Of a stretch of 64,000 nucleotides of DNA, positions 1 to 12,140 are shown one piece after another. The DNA is from Argyresthia goedartella. Its lineage: Eukaryota > Arthropoda > Insecta > Lepidoptera > Argyresthiidae. How positions within the stretch are numbered: the stretch's first letter is position 1; each line of letters starts with the position of its first letter. The notes under the pieces were generated by a model. The model saw only the letters and a list, made by a program, of their open reading frames with translations, ran no database searches and was not told the origin of the DNA. The stretch lies in assembly GCA_949825045.1 (NCBI GenBank), contig OX463814.1:33560383-33624382 (forward strand). The letters run 5' to 3'. The translations under genes were made by a program, and so were the position numbers.

Positions 1-526
1 TACCAGCGCCATCTGCAATGAGGTTTTCAGATTAGGTGCAATTACAAGTGCATGTATAGATTTTTGAAGTAAAACTTCTTTACGCACGCTTAACTTGGGG
101 AGTTAGCTGGCGAATGCGTGACGAGAGCGTTACGAAAAGTGTGATCGGGCGAGGCGAACGAGAGGTGCGCACGCACATTTTCTTTCTCTCTTCCTCTCAT
201 AGCCAGACACAGTGCAGGAGATGTATTTTTGAAGCATTAGAGCTAAAGAAGATTTACTTCAGTTGTGTGGTCTACACTCTTTTTAAAATGTGTGGCGACT
301 TTTCATATTTGTCATCTTGTAATGGAGAGATAAAATTATTTATTAATTTATTGATAATGTTAATTTGCACAGCATTACGGAAATAATTCCCAATCGCTGC
401 AAAAATTGCATAAAGACATGTCAATTCATGTAATACCACCTTTCGTGGTTAGAGACTGTTTGTTAGACACAGCCTTGAAATCTTCAACATATCAAGTATT
501 GAGGATGTAGCTTCTTAATCACTACT
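1..526. other. Unassigned sequence
   Basis: No gene, repeat or RNA is recognised here. A 90-residue open frame at 114-386 is low-complexity and resembles no family I know. Confidence 0.4.
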
Positions 527-1031
527 CCATAATAGTAGTTTATGTGACTGCTGCATAATGGAGGGCATTAAAACTCGAGAGTGGGTTTATGAAACGAGCC
601 GAAGGCGAGTTTCATAATAATATCACTCGAGAGTTTTAATGCCTAATTATGTACAGTTACATACCTAGTTTATCTACACACATATCATAAGCTCTCTTTG
701 ATGTGTTCAGGAACCGCATGTTTGACCGGCATTGTGGTTCTGCAATTGTTTAGCTTGTTCTTTAGTACCAACTTCACGCAGACGGGCGTCGGCGTTCGAA
801 ATTTGAATGTCAGTACCAACTTCACAGACAAACTAGGGACGGCACGCGGGTGGGCGTCGGCGTTCGAAATTTGAATGTCATTATATGTAGAAAAACTACA
901 CATAATGACCATAATGTGTAGTTTTCCAGATACGAAACGAGTTTTTACCAAGTAGTTTAGCATAATGCTGATCGTAACGTGCGGTTTTTGAACGCAGTAA
1001 AGAGGGTTTATGATACGTGTGTAGATAAACT
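527..1031 (+). mobile_element. Family X composite repeat, copy 1
   Basis: There are two adjacent parts. The first (527-665) is a foldback: GGCATTAAAACTCGAGAGTG and its reverse complement flank a small hairpin around GAAACGAGCCGAAGGCGAG. The second (667-1031) has inverted ends of about 57 bp with roughly 80% identity: TTTATCTACACACATATCAT on the left and the complement of TTTATCTACACACGTATCAT on the right. It also has two internal copies of GGCGTCGGCGTTCGAAATTT. The same order and orientation recur at 45178 and 57694, so the pair behaves as one non-autonomous DNA element. It contains no coding frame of interest. Confidence 0.7.
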
Positions 1032-1668
1032 ATCATTATAACTTAATTTTGGACAAAACCATGTTGAAACAAAGTACATAAACAACTCCCGCTGCAACAT
1101 ATCTGTTACGTCAGTCGCTGCGGTTGAATATTTCTATTATGTTTTTTATAGATTTTCCAAAACCACTGATGATTTCTACATAGCGAAACTACGTGATTTT
1201 TTGAGAAACTATTTTTGACGCAAGAACCATAATAAATATTGCATTTAGATTCTAAGCCAGATTTTCTATAGTCAGTTTGATACATGCTTTAATCTGAATC
1301 TTAGTTAAATCAAATAAAAACACGAATTTAATCAAGTCTCTAAAATGTTATCTAATGAAAATATCCACCGTCGAGGTCAAAGAAAATATAATCCCTTCGT
1401 CCCAGTTGAGGTGTCCAAAAAGCCGATAATATCCCAGAAAGCTTTTACTAGTAATCCAGTGATGGGAGTGGCTTAAGGGATCGGAAGGGTTCTTCAACTA
1501 TGATTATTTTAACCCTACGGTAGTATCGATCCCTTCTCAAGTAAATCTTGCCGGTTTAATTAGAGTTAGAAGGATTTGTGTGTGGGCAATGATATGAGTT
1601 TGATATTGTTTGTCCTTTTAGGTCTTAGTTTAGGGCCGAAAATTATAAAGCAAGTTTAGCTTTGGAGA
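1032..1668. other. Unassigned AT-rich sequence
   Basis: I see no gene, repeat family or structural RNA in this stretch. Confidence 0.4.
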
Positions 1669-1797
1669 AGTCAAAGTCAAAGTTCTATAATACTGTAGAC
1701 ATTTAGAAATATGCTTAGGACTCGTATTTTTGCCTCTCTGTACATTGGACCACTGTGGGAGAAGAATGATTGAAAAAAATATTTTTAGGCCTCTTTA
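1669..1797 (-). repeat. Family T fragment (3' end)
   Basis: Read on the minus strand, this carries the family T end: CCACAGTGGTCCAATGTA, then a degraded CTACAGTATTATAGAAC, then two TTTGAC-type units. The best copy is at 12141-12556. It is truncated and diverged. Confidence 0.6.
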
Positions 1798-4124
1798 AAA
1801 AAAGTAAAAAAAAAACATTTAAAAAAAGCTTTTATTAATCGGTCTAAAAAGAAAAAAAAAATACTTTAAATTGAATCAAGCCTATCAATTATCTTTGATG
1901 TCATGTTTTTCCATTTTGTGTGTGGTGGAAAAGAATAAATCAAAGTTTTTTTAGTTTATAGCTAGGTTTTTTATATAATTTTTTATCTTTATATAAACAT
2001 ATATTTAATTTTCGCCCCCGTATTTTTTTACACATAAAAAACATTCCAATCTGTATCTCAAAACTAACAATTTGGCGACGGTCTGTTTCTGTTTAACGAC
2101 GACCAATGCTATGTCATGCCATTTCACTCAGAGAAACGTAACTAGGAAACGATAAGCCCGACGATAAAACTCATAGCCAGAAAATCCTGACTTTAAGATT
2201 TGCCCAAAAGGCACCAACGGGGCTTCATTTCTAAACCTTTGTTCGTCCGGCAATTTGTCACAGATTTTTTTACTGCAAATGTATATGTAGTCACATCAGT
2301 TTACCAGAAAGTTTGTATCGCAATGGCACCTAATCTCAAAAGCTAATTAGAGTGCAAGTGTATTTGAAACTTTTTTGGACCTAACCTCAGATGAATGAAA
2401 CTCATTGTCTGCAACTATGCCAGCGCCACCAAGCGGGATAAAAGGTGGACATAGCTGCCATTGCAAGTAAATATAAGGTTTGGAGGCCTAAACGAAAACT
2501 CAAAGTTTGACCGATATTCAACGTCATGCTATCTCTGTAACTCGCTCGGACAATGACAGCTCCAGTATAATATTTAACCCCTTAATGCATGGCCTGACCC
2601 GAAATGGATCGCGATTACCAACCTTATAATTGCTTGGTAATAAAGTTCAAAATCTATGAAACCATATATGGGTTAGTATGCAGTAAAGGGTTAAACGGCA
2701 CTTTATGTAAGCATCCTGACACGACTCGTTCTTGGCCGTTTTTGACTGTTATAGTCACTACACTTCAAACTTTGCAGGAAGTGTGGTGAAAGTAATCTGA
2801 GTTCCCAGAGGTACTTCTAACCTCAGTACTAAACGCACTTTATACACAAACTTTACGAATGAGCAAACGCAGCGAGTTCTAGGTAAGCTTCACCCTAACT
2901 TCACATTCTTATGTCCTTCGTTGTCAATAGTAAAATTTAACTGTTAAGTAGTAGCTTAACCAGAACCCATTGTGTTTCACACAGTTCCCCAGAGCGTAGT
3001 AGAGGGTATATCTGGGATATTTTGTGCACTTGGCACTCGAGTTTATTGACATAATTTTTCAACTTTTCATTTCATGTTTTTGTTCATGCATGTTATAAAA
3101 CCCTGGCGTTGGAGATAAGATGTAGATATGTGCTCCTTTTGGGACCAAGGGCTAATATTGTTATGAAATGTATCCGTTTGCCCAAATTATCCGATTGCCA
3201 AGGGCAAAATAAAATGAGCAATTTTAGCGGTATCTTTTTAGTTTGGTCCAATAAACCTATTTTGAGTTTGGCAATGCATTTGACATACATCATTATATTT
3301 ACTGAGTCTACTCCGATGAAAAAACGGATGTCCAATACTGTGCCGCCCCAAACGCTGAATAAACAAGAGTACCTATTCGACATTTCACCAGTGTCGGGCG
3401 CGGACTAGGGGCTCATAGCCAGAATGAAACAAAGTCCAACCGAGATAGATTTCAAACGTCGGCGATTCACCGAGCTAAAATTTACAAATACATGTGTGTG
3501 TCCCACTGCGATGACGACCTCCTTTTCCGTAGAGGTGCCAGACGCGCGCTCCAGACAAATCACAATTCTTCGACAATGGAAGTTCTCCTGCGTCAGCATT
3601 TCCAACAGTCAAAGGACACACACTGTTCTACCTAATTAAGGTATCTCCGGTGAGGCACTGAGCACTCGTGGCAGTTCAACACTTTTGCGCCGAGGTCGAG
3701 GTTCCGGAATCTGATCTAGTGTCCCTTAGCACAAGGTGGTATCAACCATGAGGTTATGTTCACGAATACAGTCGCAGATCATCGGGCTAATTATTAGCCT
3801 ACATTTACGCGGATTGATTGCTGCCGGGTAGGAAGTTACACGATTTCGATAAAGCAATCCGAAATCCCGGTGAAAAAAAGAGGTAACTAACCTGCGAAAA
3901 AAAAACGTTTTCGTAAAATATCAAGTGACAGCTCAAGTGTGACAACTATATATCACAAAAGTTACATCTGACTTCCGGTCACAGACTAAACTAAAGTTGC
4001 ATTTACATCGCCTACGGCAGATGGCCGAATCCATAATGTATACGCGCATAAATTACTTCCGATTTTTACTAAACTAATCGTGATGAAATCGCTGTTAGAT
4101 ACCGTTCGGTTCTAAGCAGTACCT
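1798..4124. other. Unassigned sequence
   Basis: The stretch is AT-rich with A/T runs near 1790-2040 and no supported gene. Overlapping open frames on both strands at 3093-3639 have no recognisable protein content. A 24-bp word inside it (3455-3478) is identical to part of the Bel-Pao LTR; see the findings. Confidence 0.4.
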
Positions 4125-4240
4125 ATGTTTGGCAGTGGGCTAGCCCTCTGTCATACGTAACGGCGAATTTAATAATTGGACGTGGCCACAACTGTGCGTC
4201 TGCCACCCCGTACGGGAAAAGGCGTGACGCTATGTAGCTA
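4125..4240 (+). repeat. Family Y repeat fragment, copy 1
   Basis: It ends in CTGCCACCCCGTACGGGAAA followed by AGGCGTGACGCTATG. Related ends occur at 10806, 25470 and 63410 on the plus strand and near 50215 on the minus strand. A conserved end with variable upstream length suggests the 3' end of a retroelement, but that is inference. Confidence 0.5.
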
Positions 4241-4257
4241 TTTTAGGGTTCCTTCTA

Positions 4258-4495
4258 TCAAAATCAAAATTAAAGTTCTTTAATACAGTAGATTTTTCAA
4301 ATATGCATAGAGTCACTCTTACGAGTATATCACTGTATAGCAGGGGACAGATATGTTTATCCTGAACATTGTGGGGCCGTTTGGTAAGCTCAATTGTTTA
4401 GCATTGCGGCTCAACCGAGCGTGACGTTTATTAGTTTTATCGCAACATTACTTTATTTAGGCTATGTTATCTTTCAAAACTCTGAAATTTATAAA
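4258..4495 (+). repeat. Left arm of a 200-bp inverted repeat
   Basis: The segment from GCATAGAGTCACTCTTACGA to GGCTATGTTATCTTTCAAAA is repeated in reverse complement at 5870-6085 with few mismatches. The two arms are about 1.4 kb apart. They are probably two members of one repeat family inserted in opposite directions. Confidence 0.75.
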
Positions 4496-5639
4496 TAATA
4501 ATTCAATAATAAAAATGGCAATACAGTCATTTGGAACTTTAAAAAAATCAGTTCGTTGTACTTTAATTACATAACACAAGCCTGTCATACAGTTTCCTCG
4601 CAGAACCTTCCACATTGTCGCACAATATGAGGCATCACCAAACAGATCATTCAGTGGTGCTGCAGCCAACAGAGCGTTGAGACTGTCCCACGCCCTAACC
4701 AGCGGAGACTGCTGGCGCGCCACCGTGCGATGCGCGCCGCCCGCTCATAGCCGCTGGTGCCTGCGCGCGCGGAGGTTTTTGTCGGGCTCGAATAGCGCGC
4801 ATACCGTACCAACAAGCGCATTTATCACCCTCACGCAATCACATATACACACACACACACACACACTCGCACACTTAACTATTAATTCATTTCAATAGAA
4901 TGCCAACTTAATCCAAATTTATTTTATGTTCATGTAATTATCAATTATTATTTTATTCCATAATTATCCGATGTTATTTTTCCTCCTTCCAACTTTCTTA
5001 TCGGTTTATTTCGTAACTGGAATTTTCTATTTATATTATTTATTTATGTACTTGTATTTATAAGCTGTGAAACATCTAGTAATAACAAATAAATAAATAA
5101 ATGGTAATAAAATCGTGCACGTTTCGAGGTTAAAAGGAAAAATGACAGGAGTTTCAAAATCGCGATGCCTCATAACGGGGATTGGTCGTGGCCTTTTAAG
5201 GTACGGAACCCTGAAAATGCCCGAAACCGAACAATTTAAATAAAAAGCTTAATGTTGGTATTGAAGAAATGTAACTAGTAAATTAAGAAATGTTACAAGA
5301 AAATATCCTAAAATTTCCAAAAAGTTGATCTCGGAGATGATCCGCTATCTTGAAATAACCGATCACTGAATTTTACACAAACTCTAACCCTCCCTTTCCC
5401 AATTGTTAGAGCAGAATATGAAAAAGAATAACTGAACTTACGTCCTGGATCTCCAAACTTCATAATTGTCAATTTTATGATTCTAATATCAAGTATTTTT
5501 TTATTTTCATAAAATGTTCAACTCCCCATTTCTCCCCTCAGTAGTTTATTTTTTGAAAAATCTCCCACCTGAAAAGACCCTTTAGCTATTTTCAACCTTA
5601 TGGCTTGGTATTAAACAAATGAAAAGCTTATGCCTGCCA
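4496..5639. other. Unassigned sequence with a GC-rich patch and an AC microsatellite
   Basis: 4680-4820 is strikingly GC- and CpG-rich (GGCGCGCC, GCGCGCCGCC, TGCGCGCGCG) in AT-rich surroundings. An (AC)n tract follows at about 4848-4870. No reading frame in it is recognisable. It could be an eroded CpG-rich exon or promoter, or part of a mobile element; neither can be shown. A short family L end lies near 5195-5215. Confidence 0.4.
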
Positions 5640-5869
5640 AGGATTAACTGAGTCTAGCATCTACAAATTACTTACCTGCAAATTTTCAGCAACTTTTACA
5701 CGCAATTTACCCCCTTTAGGGAATGAATTTTTCCAAAATCCCTTCTTAAATGCTATCTTACGCTATAACGAACCCTTGTACAAAGGTCTGTAGGTCCAAT
5801 GGCTAAAGGCTGTGTCTTGTCTGTCAGTCACAAAGTATCGAAGATCTGCAAGAGTCGCAATTGGTAAAT
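5640..5869 (+). repeat. Family W repeat fragment
   Basis: It is similar in order and wording to 61440-61795: TTACCTGCAAATT, a CCCC-TT-AGGGAATGAATTT block, then GGTCTGTAGG and CTGTCTGTCAGTCA. The other copy begins GCCGTTGCCCGCGGCTTTGC, a head I recall as common in lepidopteran sequence. It is non-coding. Confidence 0.5.
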
Positions 5870-6085
5870 ATTTATGAATTTCAGTGTTTTGAAAGATAAC
5901 ATAGCCTAAATTAAGTAATTTTGCCATAAAACTAATAAATCTAACGCTCGGTTGAGCCGCAATGCTTAACAATTTAGCTTACCAAACGGCCCCACAATGT
6001 TCAGGATAAACATATCTGTCCCCAGCTATACAGTGATATACTTGTAAGAGTGACTCTATGCATATTTGTAAAAATCACAGAATTT
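5870..6085 (-). repeat. Right arm of a 200-bp inverted repeat
   Basis: This is the reverse complement of the segment at 4289-4495. A transcript crossing both arms could fold into a long imperfect stem. It immediately follows the family W fragment. Confidence 0.75.
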
Positions 6086-6426
6086 CAAAACTGTAAATGT
6101 ATTCTTAGTTTTCCGGCTCGAATAATAATCATGATCAATAATAATATGCAGGATATAAATAGAAGCTTAAAGCCAGTTCTGTGTTGAGTTAGATAAACAC
6201 CATGCTCTCTTGTTATTGTTGTAATCAATCGTTTACTCCAAAAGGTGCCAAATGCTCCGATGTCTGTATGCCAGTCGCACGTATATACCTTGCATACCGA
6301 TAGGTTATTATGCATTTCTGATATCAATCGCAATTGAAAAATCGATCAATTAGAACACGAGACGACAAGCAAAGTCACTAGCCACAGCTCGGGTCAAATA
6401 ATCGTGTTCTGATAGGTCCATTTTTA
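6086..6426. other. Unassigned sequence
   Basis: No gene or repeat is recognised here. Confidence 0.35.
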
Positions 6427-6641
6427 TGGATCCGTAACCGAGGGTGCCAATCGGGACCCTAATACTAAGCCTCCGCTCTCCGTCCGTCCGTCCGTCTGTC
6501 ACCAGACTGTATCACATGAACCGTGATAGTTAGACAGATGAAAATTTCACAGATGATGTTGCCGCTATAACAACAAATACTAAATTGTAGGTGGTACGGA
6601 ACCCTACGAACGCGAGTTAGACTCGCACTTGACCGGTTTTT
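6427..6641 (+). repeat. Family L interspersed repeat, copy 1
   Basis: It has the family L order: a GGATCCGTAACC start, GGGACCCTAATACTAAGCCT, a CCGT tandem (TCCGTCCGTCCGTC), GAACCGTGATAGTTAGACAG, GCCGCTATAACAACAAATAC, then GGTACGGAACCCTACGAACG and an ACTCGCACTTGACCGGTTT end. The family is widespread in moth and butterfly DNA as far as I recall. It is internally deleted relative to 35790-36218. Confidence 0.7.
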
Positions 6642-6852
6642 TCAATTGCGTTTGCTATCAGAAATACACAATAATGATACGGGCACTAGGCGGATTTTCA
6701 GTATCGCAAATAAATAAAATCGCGCGCAAATCCTTCTGAGACTTAACCAAAACCAACAGTAGACAAATAAGTATTCATCATACGGCCTTCGTATCCGTCG
6801 ACGTATCTTGTTTATGTGTCTAGTCATGTAAATTCACTGCTGAAACATTTAG

Positions 6853-7760
6853 GCCACGTAGCACCCCCGGGTGTGGCTACTAGCCTGGGGGTTACCAGAT
6901 GGAATCAGTAAAAAATCCAAAAAATAAAGATGCTAAACATACATAATGTATTTATTTTTCGTGTTAGGTTCAACATGTAAGAACAACAAAAAATACTTAA
7001 AACATAAACCTAAGTACTCTTTAAATATTTAATATATAAAAAGTGTTTTTGTTGATCCTTTTTTGCTGTGAAAATCAATAATTTTGATGTGCGGATAAAT
7101 ACTAGCTCATTTAAATAAATATCCAGGACCTGATTTTCTTTTATTCCTTCACGGCCGAGTTTCAAAACAGGGACCTCTCGTTTTGCTTCCTTATTTACTT
7201 TACTTTATTCTTGTTTTGTATATTACAGTTAACTGTTAACTTATTTTAACCTATGGGAAAAGACTAGTTTTTACTAAAAAGTCTTCAAATCTTGGTTCTG
7301 GCTTTCTTCATCATGGTTCTTGACCATGTCAGGTCACTTTGGGTCTATGTCCAGCCACGTCAGGCAACCATCCGGCATATCATATATTACGCCACCGTTA
7401 GCGAAACGTAAATCAATAAATGTATATTTTTTTAAGAAAAAATAGTAACTACTTAATGATTATATTTCGGTCACTGCTAATATTGATTGATGTAGAGTAA
7501 AGTCATCATTATTATCATCATGTTTAAATTCAGACGATTCTTAAATACAAATTTCGATTCCATTTTCAGCCCTAGAATAATTTCCGCAAAGTAACCAGAA
7601 ATACCTACTTAGTAACATCGTCCAACTCCATTCGTCATAACCGAATCCTGTCCATATCAGGCATCCAAATAGACCTGACATCTGCGGAAAAATCCCGAAT
7701 TCTGGTAACCCCAGGTGTGGCCACCCCCGCGTCCAGGGATTGTGTCCCGAGCCCCGAGAT
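6853..7760. other. Possible terminal-repeat element around an MITE M fragment
   Basis: A block near 6863-6900 (CCCCCGGGTGTGGCTAC, then CTGGGGGTTACCAG) is approximately the reverse complement of 7700-7730 (CTGGTAACCCCAGGTGTGG). These could be the ends of an element enclosing the M fragment at 6958-7108. The match is short and imperfect. Confidence 0.25.
6958..7108. mobile_element. MITE M fragment
   Basis: It carries the M words GTTCAACATGTAAGAACAAC, TTTTTGCTGTGAAAATCA and TTTTGATGTGCGG, in the order of the right half of the copy at 21696-21960. The left terminal repeat is missing. Confidence 0.6.
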
Positions 7761-8039
7761 CCCTTTTGGACGGGATGCGTTCCGAATGCGATAAATATTG
7801 GACGCGGCGCGATCTGTTGTTTCTGCCGCTTTAAAAAGCGCCCGTTTGTTATGTTTAGGGTGTTATTATGATATGTGTTTTCGGAGGTACTAGGGTGCCT
7901 TGTAGCCGTTTGGGTTCCAAACAGTGCAGCAAACAATATATCTAGATACATAAGGTACCCTTTTGTTGTATCTTAAAGCGTAGACCTCCGGAAGCGAACA
8001 TTCGTACGTGTATTTGCGACGAATCTCTTTTGTTTAATG
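7761..8039. other. Unassigned sequence
   Basis: An open frame runs on the minus strand from 7951 to 7541 (136 codons) with no recognisable domain. A GC-rich patch lies at 7720-7810. Confidence 0.3.
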
Positions 8040-8195
8040 ACGGACGCCGGTGTAGGGAAAGACCCAGAAGGAGATAGAGTGACGACCTGGAGAGGTTTCA
8101 ACCAAGGAGGTTCAGTACAGCTTCGGATAGGGATGCGTGGGCTCGAAATGGTGAGGCCTTTGCCTAGCAGTGGGACACTATAGAGGCTACAAAAA
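8040..8195 (+). pseudogene. Non-LTR retrotransposon C-terminal remnant
   Basis: Read in one frame, the plus strand gives SDDLERF, then DRDAWARNGEAFA, an internal stop, and QWDT, followed by an A-rich end. This matches the conserved C-terminal tail of reverse transcriptase proteins from RTE-like and related LINEs (RW-DDL ... DR-W ... GEAFAQQWDT). It is a short 5'-truncated, stop-containing remnant on the plus strand. The family-level match is from memory. Confidence 0.6.
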
Positions 8196-8687
8196 AAAAG
8201 GCCGTCCAACAACTCTACGTTGACGGATACTGAAAATAATGCCTCTCAGTCACGTCTCTCACTCGCTAAAAGTGCTTAATCCAGTCGTAAATTAGTTAAC
8301 AGCCCTAAACTCGAAGTTATTCTGTGCTATAGTTCCAAATACGACCGTAGCTATTTTAACAGCAACCAATTTATTCCAACGACAGTTAGGTTAGGTTATC
8401 ACAATGATATAGACAAATCGGGTGGCGTTCCGCCTTTCTGCTGTCGAATCTTTTCAACGCCTCCCGAACGACACAATAACTCACTTGATAACCTAAATAG
8501 GGCGATACTGAACGGTATATATCCGCGGAAACATTGCAATGCAAAAGGTAAACGTAAATAGTGAGATATTGTTCAGGATTTTTTTTTATTAGTAGTAACA
8601 TCACTTTGTTGTGGAATACCAAATCAGAAACATTTTTATCAAAGGACCACAATGATCATCACATGGCTATGTTTAGCGAAATATGTA
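8196..8687. other. Unassigned sequence
   Basis: I see no supported gene. An open frame at 8386-8652 on the minus strand resembles no known family. Confidence 0.35.
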
Positions 8688-8982
8688 AAAAACCGGCTAA
8701 ATCCGTGTCAAACGTTGAACATATAGGGTTCTGTAGTAAAAAAAAATCTGATTTACATATTTATATTAGTGTTTTAAGTAAAATTAGTATTTTCATTTAT
8801 TTTCATGTATTTTATCGCATATAAAAGAGATTTCTTCAAGCAAGCCCAAGATGGGAAGGATATATTTGATAGCAGTTGATGGGGTACGTCAAAAGGCTGT
8901 AGCTTTAACAGTTGGGCTGTAAAACCACGTGAGTGACAGCAATAGGGCTCCGTTTGGACCCTTCGGGTACGGAACCCTAAAA
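8688..8982 (-). repeat. Family L interspersed repeat, copy 2
   Basis: On the minus strand, the head (GGTACGGAACCC complement, then AGGGTCCAAACGGAGCCCTA) and the tail (complement of AACCGGCTAAATCCGTGTCA) bracket a poorly conserved centre. It is diverged. Confidence 0.55.
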
Positions 8983-9169
8983 ATTAAAAGATCTACATAT
9001 CATTAGCTCGATCCCGTATCGCGGACAGGAATTGCGACTTGGAATATGATTGCAATGTTGAAATCTCAACTGTGTAACCTTATCATTTTTGGAATTTTGT
9101 AATTCCAATTTTGAAAAATTACCTAGTCAGAATATCGCATTAATAAGAACGTCGCAATAAAAGACGGCT

Positions 9170-9335
9170 CGTATGTATATGCATATGTCATCCGAAACAT
9201 GGAAGCGCCCGAGATAAAAGCCACATAGAAACGGACACCCATCCAGTGCCCGTCTCTGCCAGATGTCGCTACCCGCACGATCGTTTCAGATGTGCGAATA
9301 CCACTCGGCTAGAGACGCTTACGCTGAAGGCAACA
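9170..9335. repeat. Repeat shared with 47465-47605
   Basis: CATCCGAAACATGGAAGCGC, CACCCATCCAGTGCCCGTCT and CGCACGATCGTTT are shared in the same order with 47465-47605. The identity of the element is unknown. Confidence 0.6.
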
Positions 9336-9412
9336 ACAAGCAACATCAAAGCAACAATTTATAAGAATGGTAGACGCCTTCAGAGATAGAAGTATCGAGC
9401 TTCTATTCTATA

Positions 9413-10182
9413 GTCGGTCCATAAGTTCTGTCACAAATATTTGGCCGCATAGTAGATAATACCAAGTTTTATTTTATTTAATACTATATATGGTTTGATA
9501 GCTCATTAAATACTGATAAATTAGAACGATGATTGGATTTAAATGCTTAAAGCCATATTACACAAATGCTAGTTTCTTCAGAGATTTTGCACTTTTTTAC
9601 CCAATCAAAAATACGGACGTGATTCACTTTATCTTTTTTCCATGACTCTTAAAACCTTTCAAACTTACGTGAGATTTTAGTCAGAACCCTCCCTGAACTC
9701 GTTACCTTCATTTTGAAGCATAAGATAACTAAGTCTGGGTAAAACTAATATTCATATTCACATTTTACGTAGTGTACTTGTTGCCCACAAGATCATTTTT
9801 ATACGTTTTTCTGAAAACGTAAAAAGTACGTAAAGTTCTCTTTGGGAGCAGTTGGAACTGAAAGCTAACAGAAAATCAAATGCTAGTTGTTAAGCATGGT
9901 CTAAAATTGTTTCAGAATAAATAAAAAAAACCTTGTTGGTTATCTGGAACACTGTTTTTTTATTAAATTTGTGGTAAGTGGTATTTTTGACAGTTGCGGC
10001 ATGTTTTGGGTTCGCGATTGTCTCAAGTTATAAGGTTTTTTGTCATATTGCGATAATCGTACAAAATGTTTTTTATTGCAATTTGATTCGTATAAAATAA
10101 GCTTTTCAATCATGTATATAAGAAAAAGTTTATTGCTGAGTTTTATCTATCAAAAACCTTGTGACAGAACTTAAGGACCGAC
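9413..10182 (+). mobile_element. MITE N, copy 1 (770 bp)
   Basis: It has terminal inverted repeats GTCGGTCC(A/T)TAAGTTCTGTCACA at both ends. A TA precedes the left end; the right flank reads AG where TAG is expected, so the right TA of the duplication has probably lost a base. It is nearly identical along its length to 15363-16144. TA flanks and short inverted ends fit a non-autonomous Tc1/mariner-type element. It has no transposase frame. Confidence 0.8.
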
Positions 10183-10805
10183 AGGTGTTCATAAAGGCAA
10201 TTATGTTTTCCAACTTGACCTATAAGTTACAAGATCTTTGACTATCGTCTCATCTTGCGCCAGTTCCAGTAACTCCACTAAACTAACCCAACTTACTAAA
10301 TCCACGCGTAATGGAATGTAAACACGACATTTCCATTTAGAGCGGAAGGAAGCGTGCTCCAACTTTTTCTCGATCCCATTCTGATTTTCAACAATTTCAT
10401 CAAATCAGCGAGCGAAAGGTTCAGGGGAGCTGATTGAATTGAAACCCCGGTTACCTGCCACCATATTTCTTTCCGGTTTTCCCCAAATTGAAGTTTTACC
10501 GACAGTTAAATGTACTTTAATCTGATTGAAGTTGCGACTTAGATAAATTGCGTTGACGTCATCTGGGCGTTTGTGTTTTTGTGTGCGTTGAAGGTAATTG
10601 AGAAAAGATGGTGGCATTGAGGCTGTTAAGGTGTTTGCTTTCTGATGGATAGCCACTTAGGCTTTTTGTTGGAAAGAAGCCTTAATGATTATCATCAATC
10701 TACGCGACTGTATGGAATAAGGCCAGGATATACCTATTCAAATAGCCTGCTAGAATAATTATACTCGCATTACGTTACGCTAAGAAAAGAGATGTTGAGT
10801 AAAAA
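10183..10805. other. Unassigned sequence
   Basis: No gene or repeat is recognised. Confidence 0.35.
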
Positions 10806-10930
10806 CTGTGGCATCCTGTCACGCAAAATGGATTATTGAATATCTGGCAATACGTGGTCATAATTTGTGCCTCTGCTACCCCGTAGAGGAAAAGGCGTGA
10901 CGCTATGATGTTGATGTTGTTGTTATCGTC
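10806..10930 (+). repeat. Family Y repeat fragment, copy 2
   Basis: GCATCCTGTCACGCAAAATG is followed by TGTGCCTCTGCTACCCCGTA and AGGCGTGACGCTATGATGTT, then a TTG-rich tail. The upstream words are shared with 63420-63495. The simple-repeat tail supports a retroelement 3' end. Confidence 0.55.
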
Positions 10931-12140
10931 GTGGCACCCTGATAATTATTGAGTGTCTAAATCTATGTATTAAAAATTCAGGTTTAACGTGAAATCTCTC
11001 ATGAATACAGGATCGGCTTAAAAGATTCTCTCGAGCCATAAAAACGATAAACGCCAGCATTCATAGTAATAAAATCCTGAGCTGCAATAGATAGTTCTTC
11101 TAACAGTCTCGAACGGAGAGTTTCTCATAAGAAATGCATGGTCTTCAGCTTTATTTATTTATATGGGGTTAGCCCGATAAATCTGGGCTTCCGTATCGTT
11201 GGGGGACTTTTATTGAACTATATACACACCCACGCGATCGATGGGGTTACCGTATTACTGAAAAAGGATTGAAGGCAGACGCTCATTTTATTGTTATTTT
11301 TTTACGATTTTCGGCAAATGCACAGAATTCCTTCCGGTTTTCATCAAATAAATTAAGATTACAAAGCCTGAATACACGTACATAGTCGTAGATATAGTGA
11401 GCAGTGAATGCTACGAATTGAGAGCTGCGACATATTTACGAGAAGCTACGACGCGCTACGCTTGTAGCTCGTAACGGAAGCTGACGATCGATTTTCTGCT
11501 CGAAGTTTAAAATAATATAACATTTCGTCAGAATGTCTATACGTTTCGGCTGAGGCTTCGTTCAATTTCTTGCGGGCTTCATCACCACCTTCATCACCAT
11601 GGGATAAACCCTGGTACTATCAGTTTGGCGCCGCGCGTCCCGCAAGATAAATCGGTCCCCCAATTATAAGCGCAGAATTACACGGAAAATGGCCGGCGCC
11701 TGAAATATGCTGGTCAGTACATTTTGACGTTGCAATTAACGGAGGCAGTCAGAAGGCGACCGCGGGCCATTTGTCAGAGCGACAAGCTGATGCCGGGGCT
11801 ATTGACCGATGTGGCACGGAGCGGTTGCCCCGGAGTCACGGAATACAATAACAGAAATACTTGGGTCCTGATTAAGGCCCAGTTCTAGCTGTTGAGGGGT
11901 GCTGCATTCGCATAAAAAGTTGTGTTTTTTCGAATTTACTGAAAAACGGAAATAACTAATTGATTAAATTTAAGTATTATATGAAGCTCTAAAAGAGAAA
12001 AATTTAGGCATAAAAATTATGAGCAAAATCAGTAATTTTATATTAAATTTATTGAATCTTCTTTTAAATATAAACTATGTTCAGGATTTTTTACGATCGA
12101 GCCAAATTAATCCAATCGCGTAACGCGTCAAGATTACTTA
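10931..12140. other. Unassigned sequence
   Basis: I see no gene. 11590-11840 is more GC-rich than its surroundings but has no recognisable frame. Confidence 0.35.

Noticed and set aside
7541..7951. 136-codon minus-strand frame
   Set aside because: No domain, no second copy, and the composition looks random.
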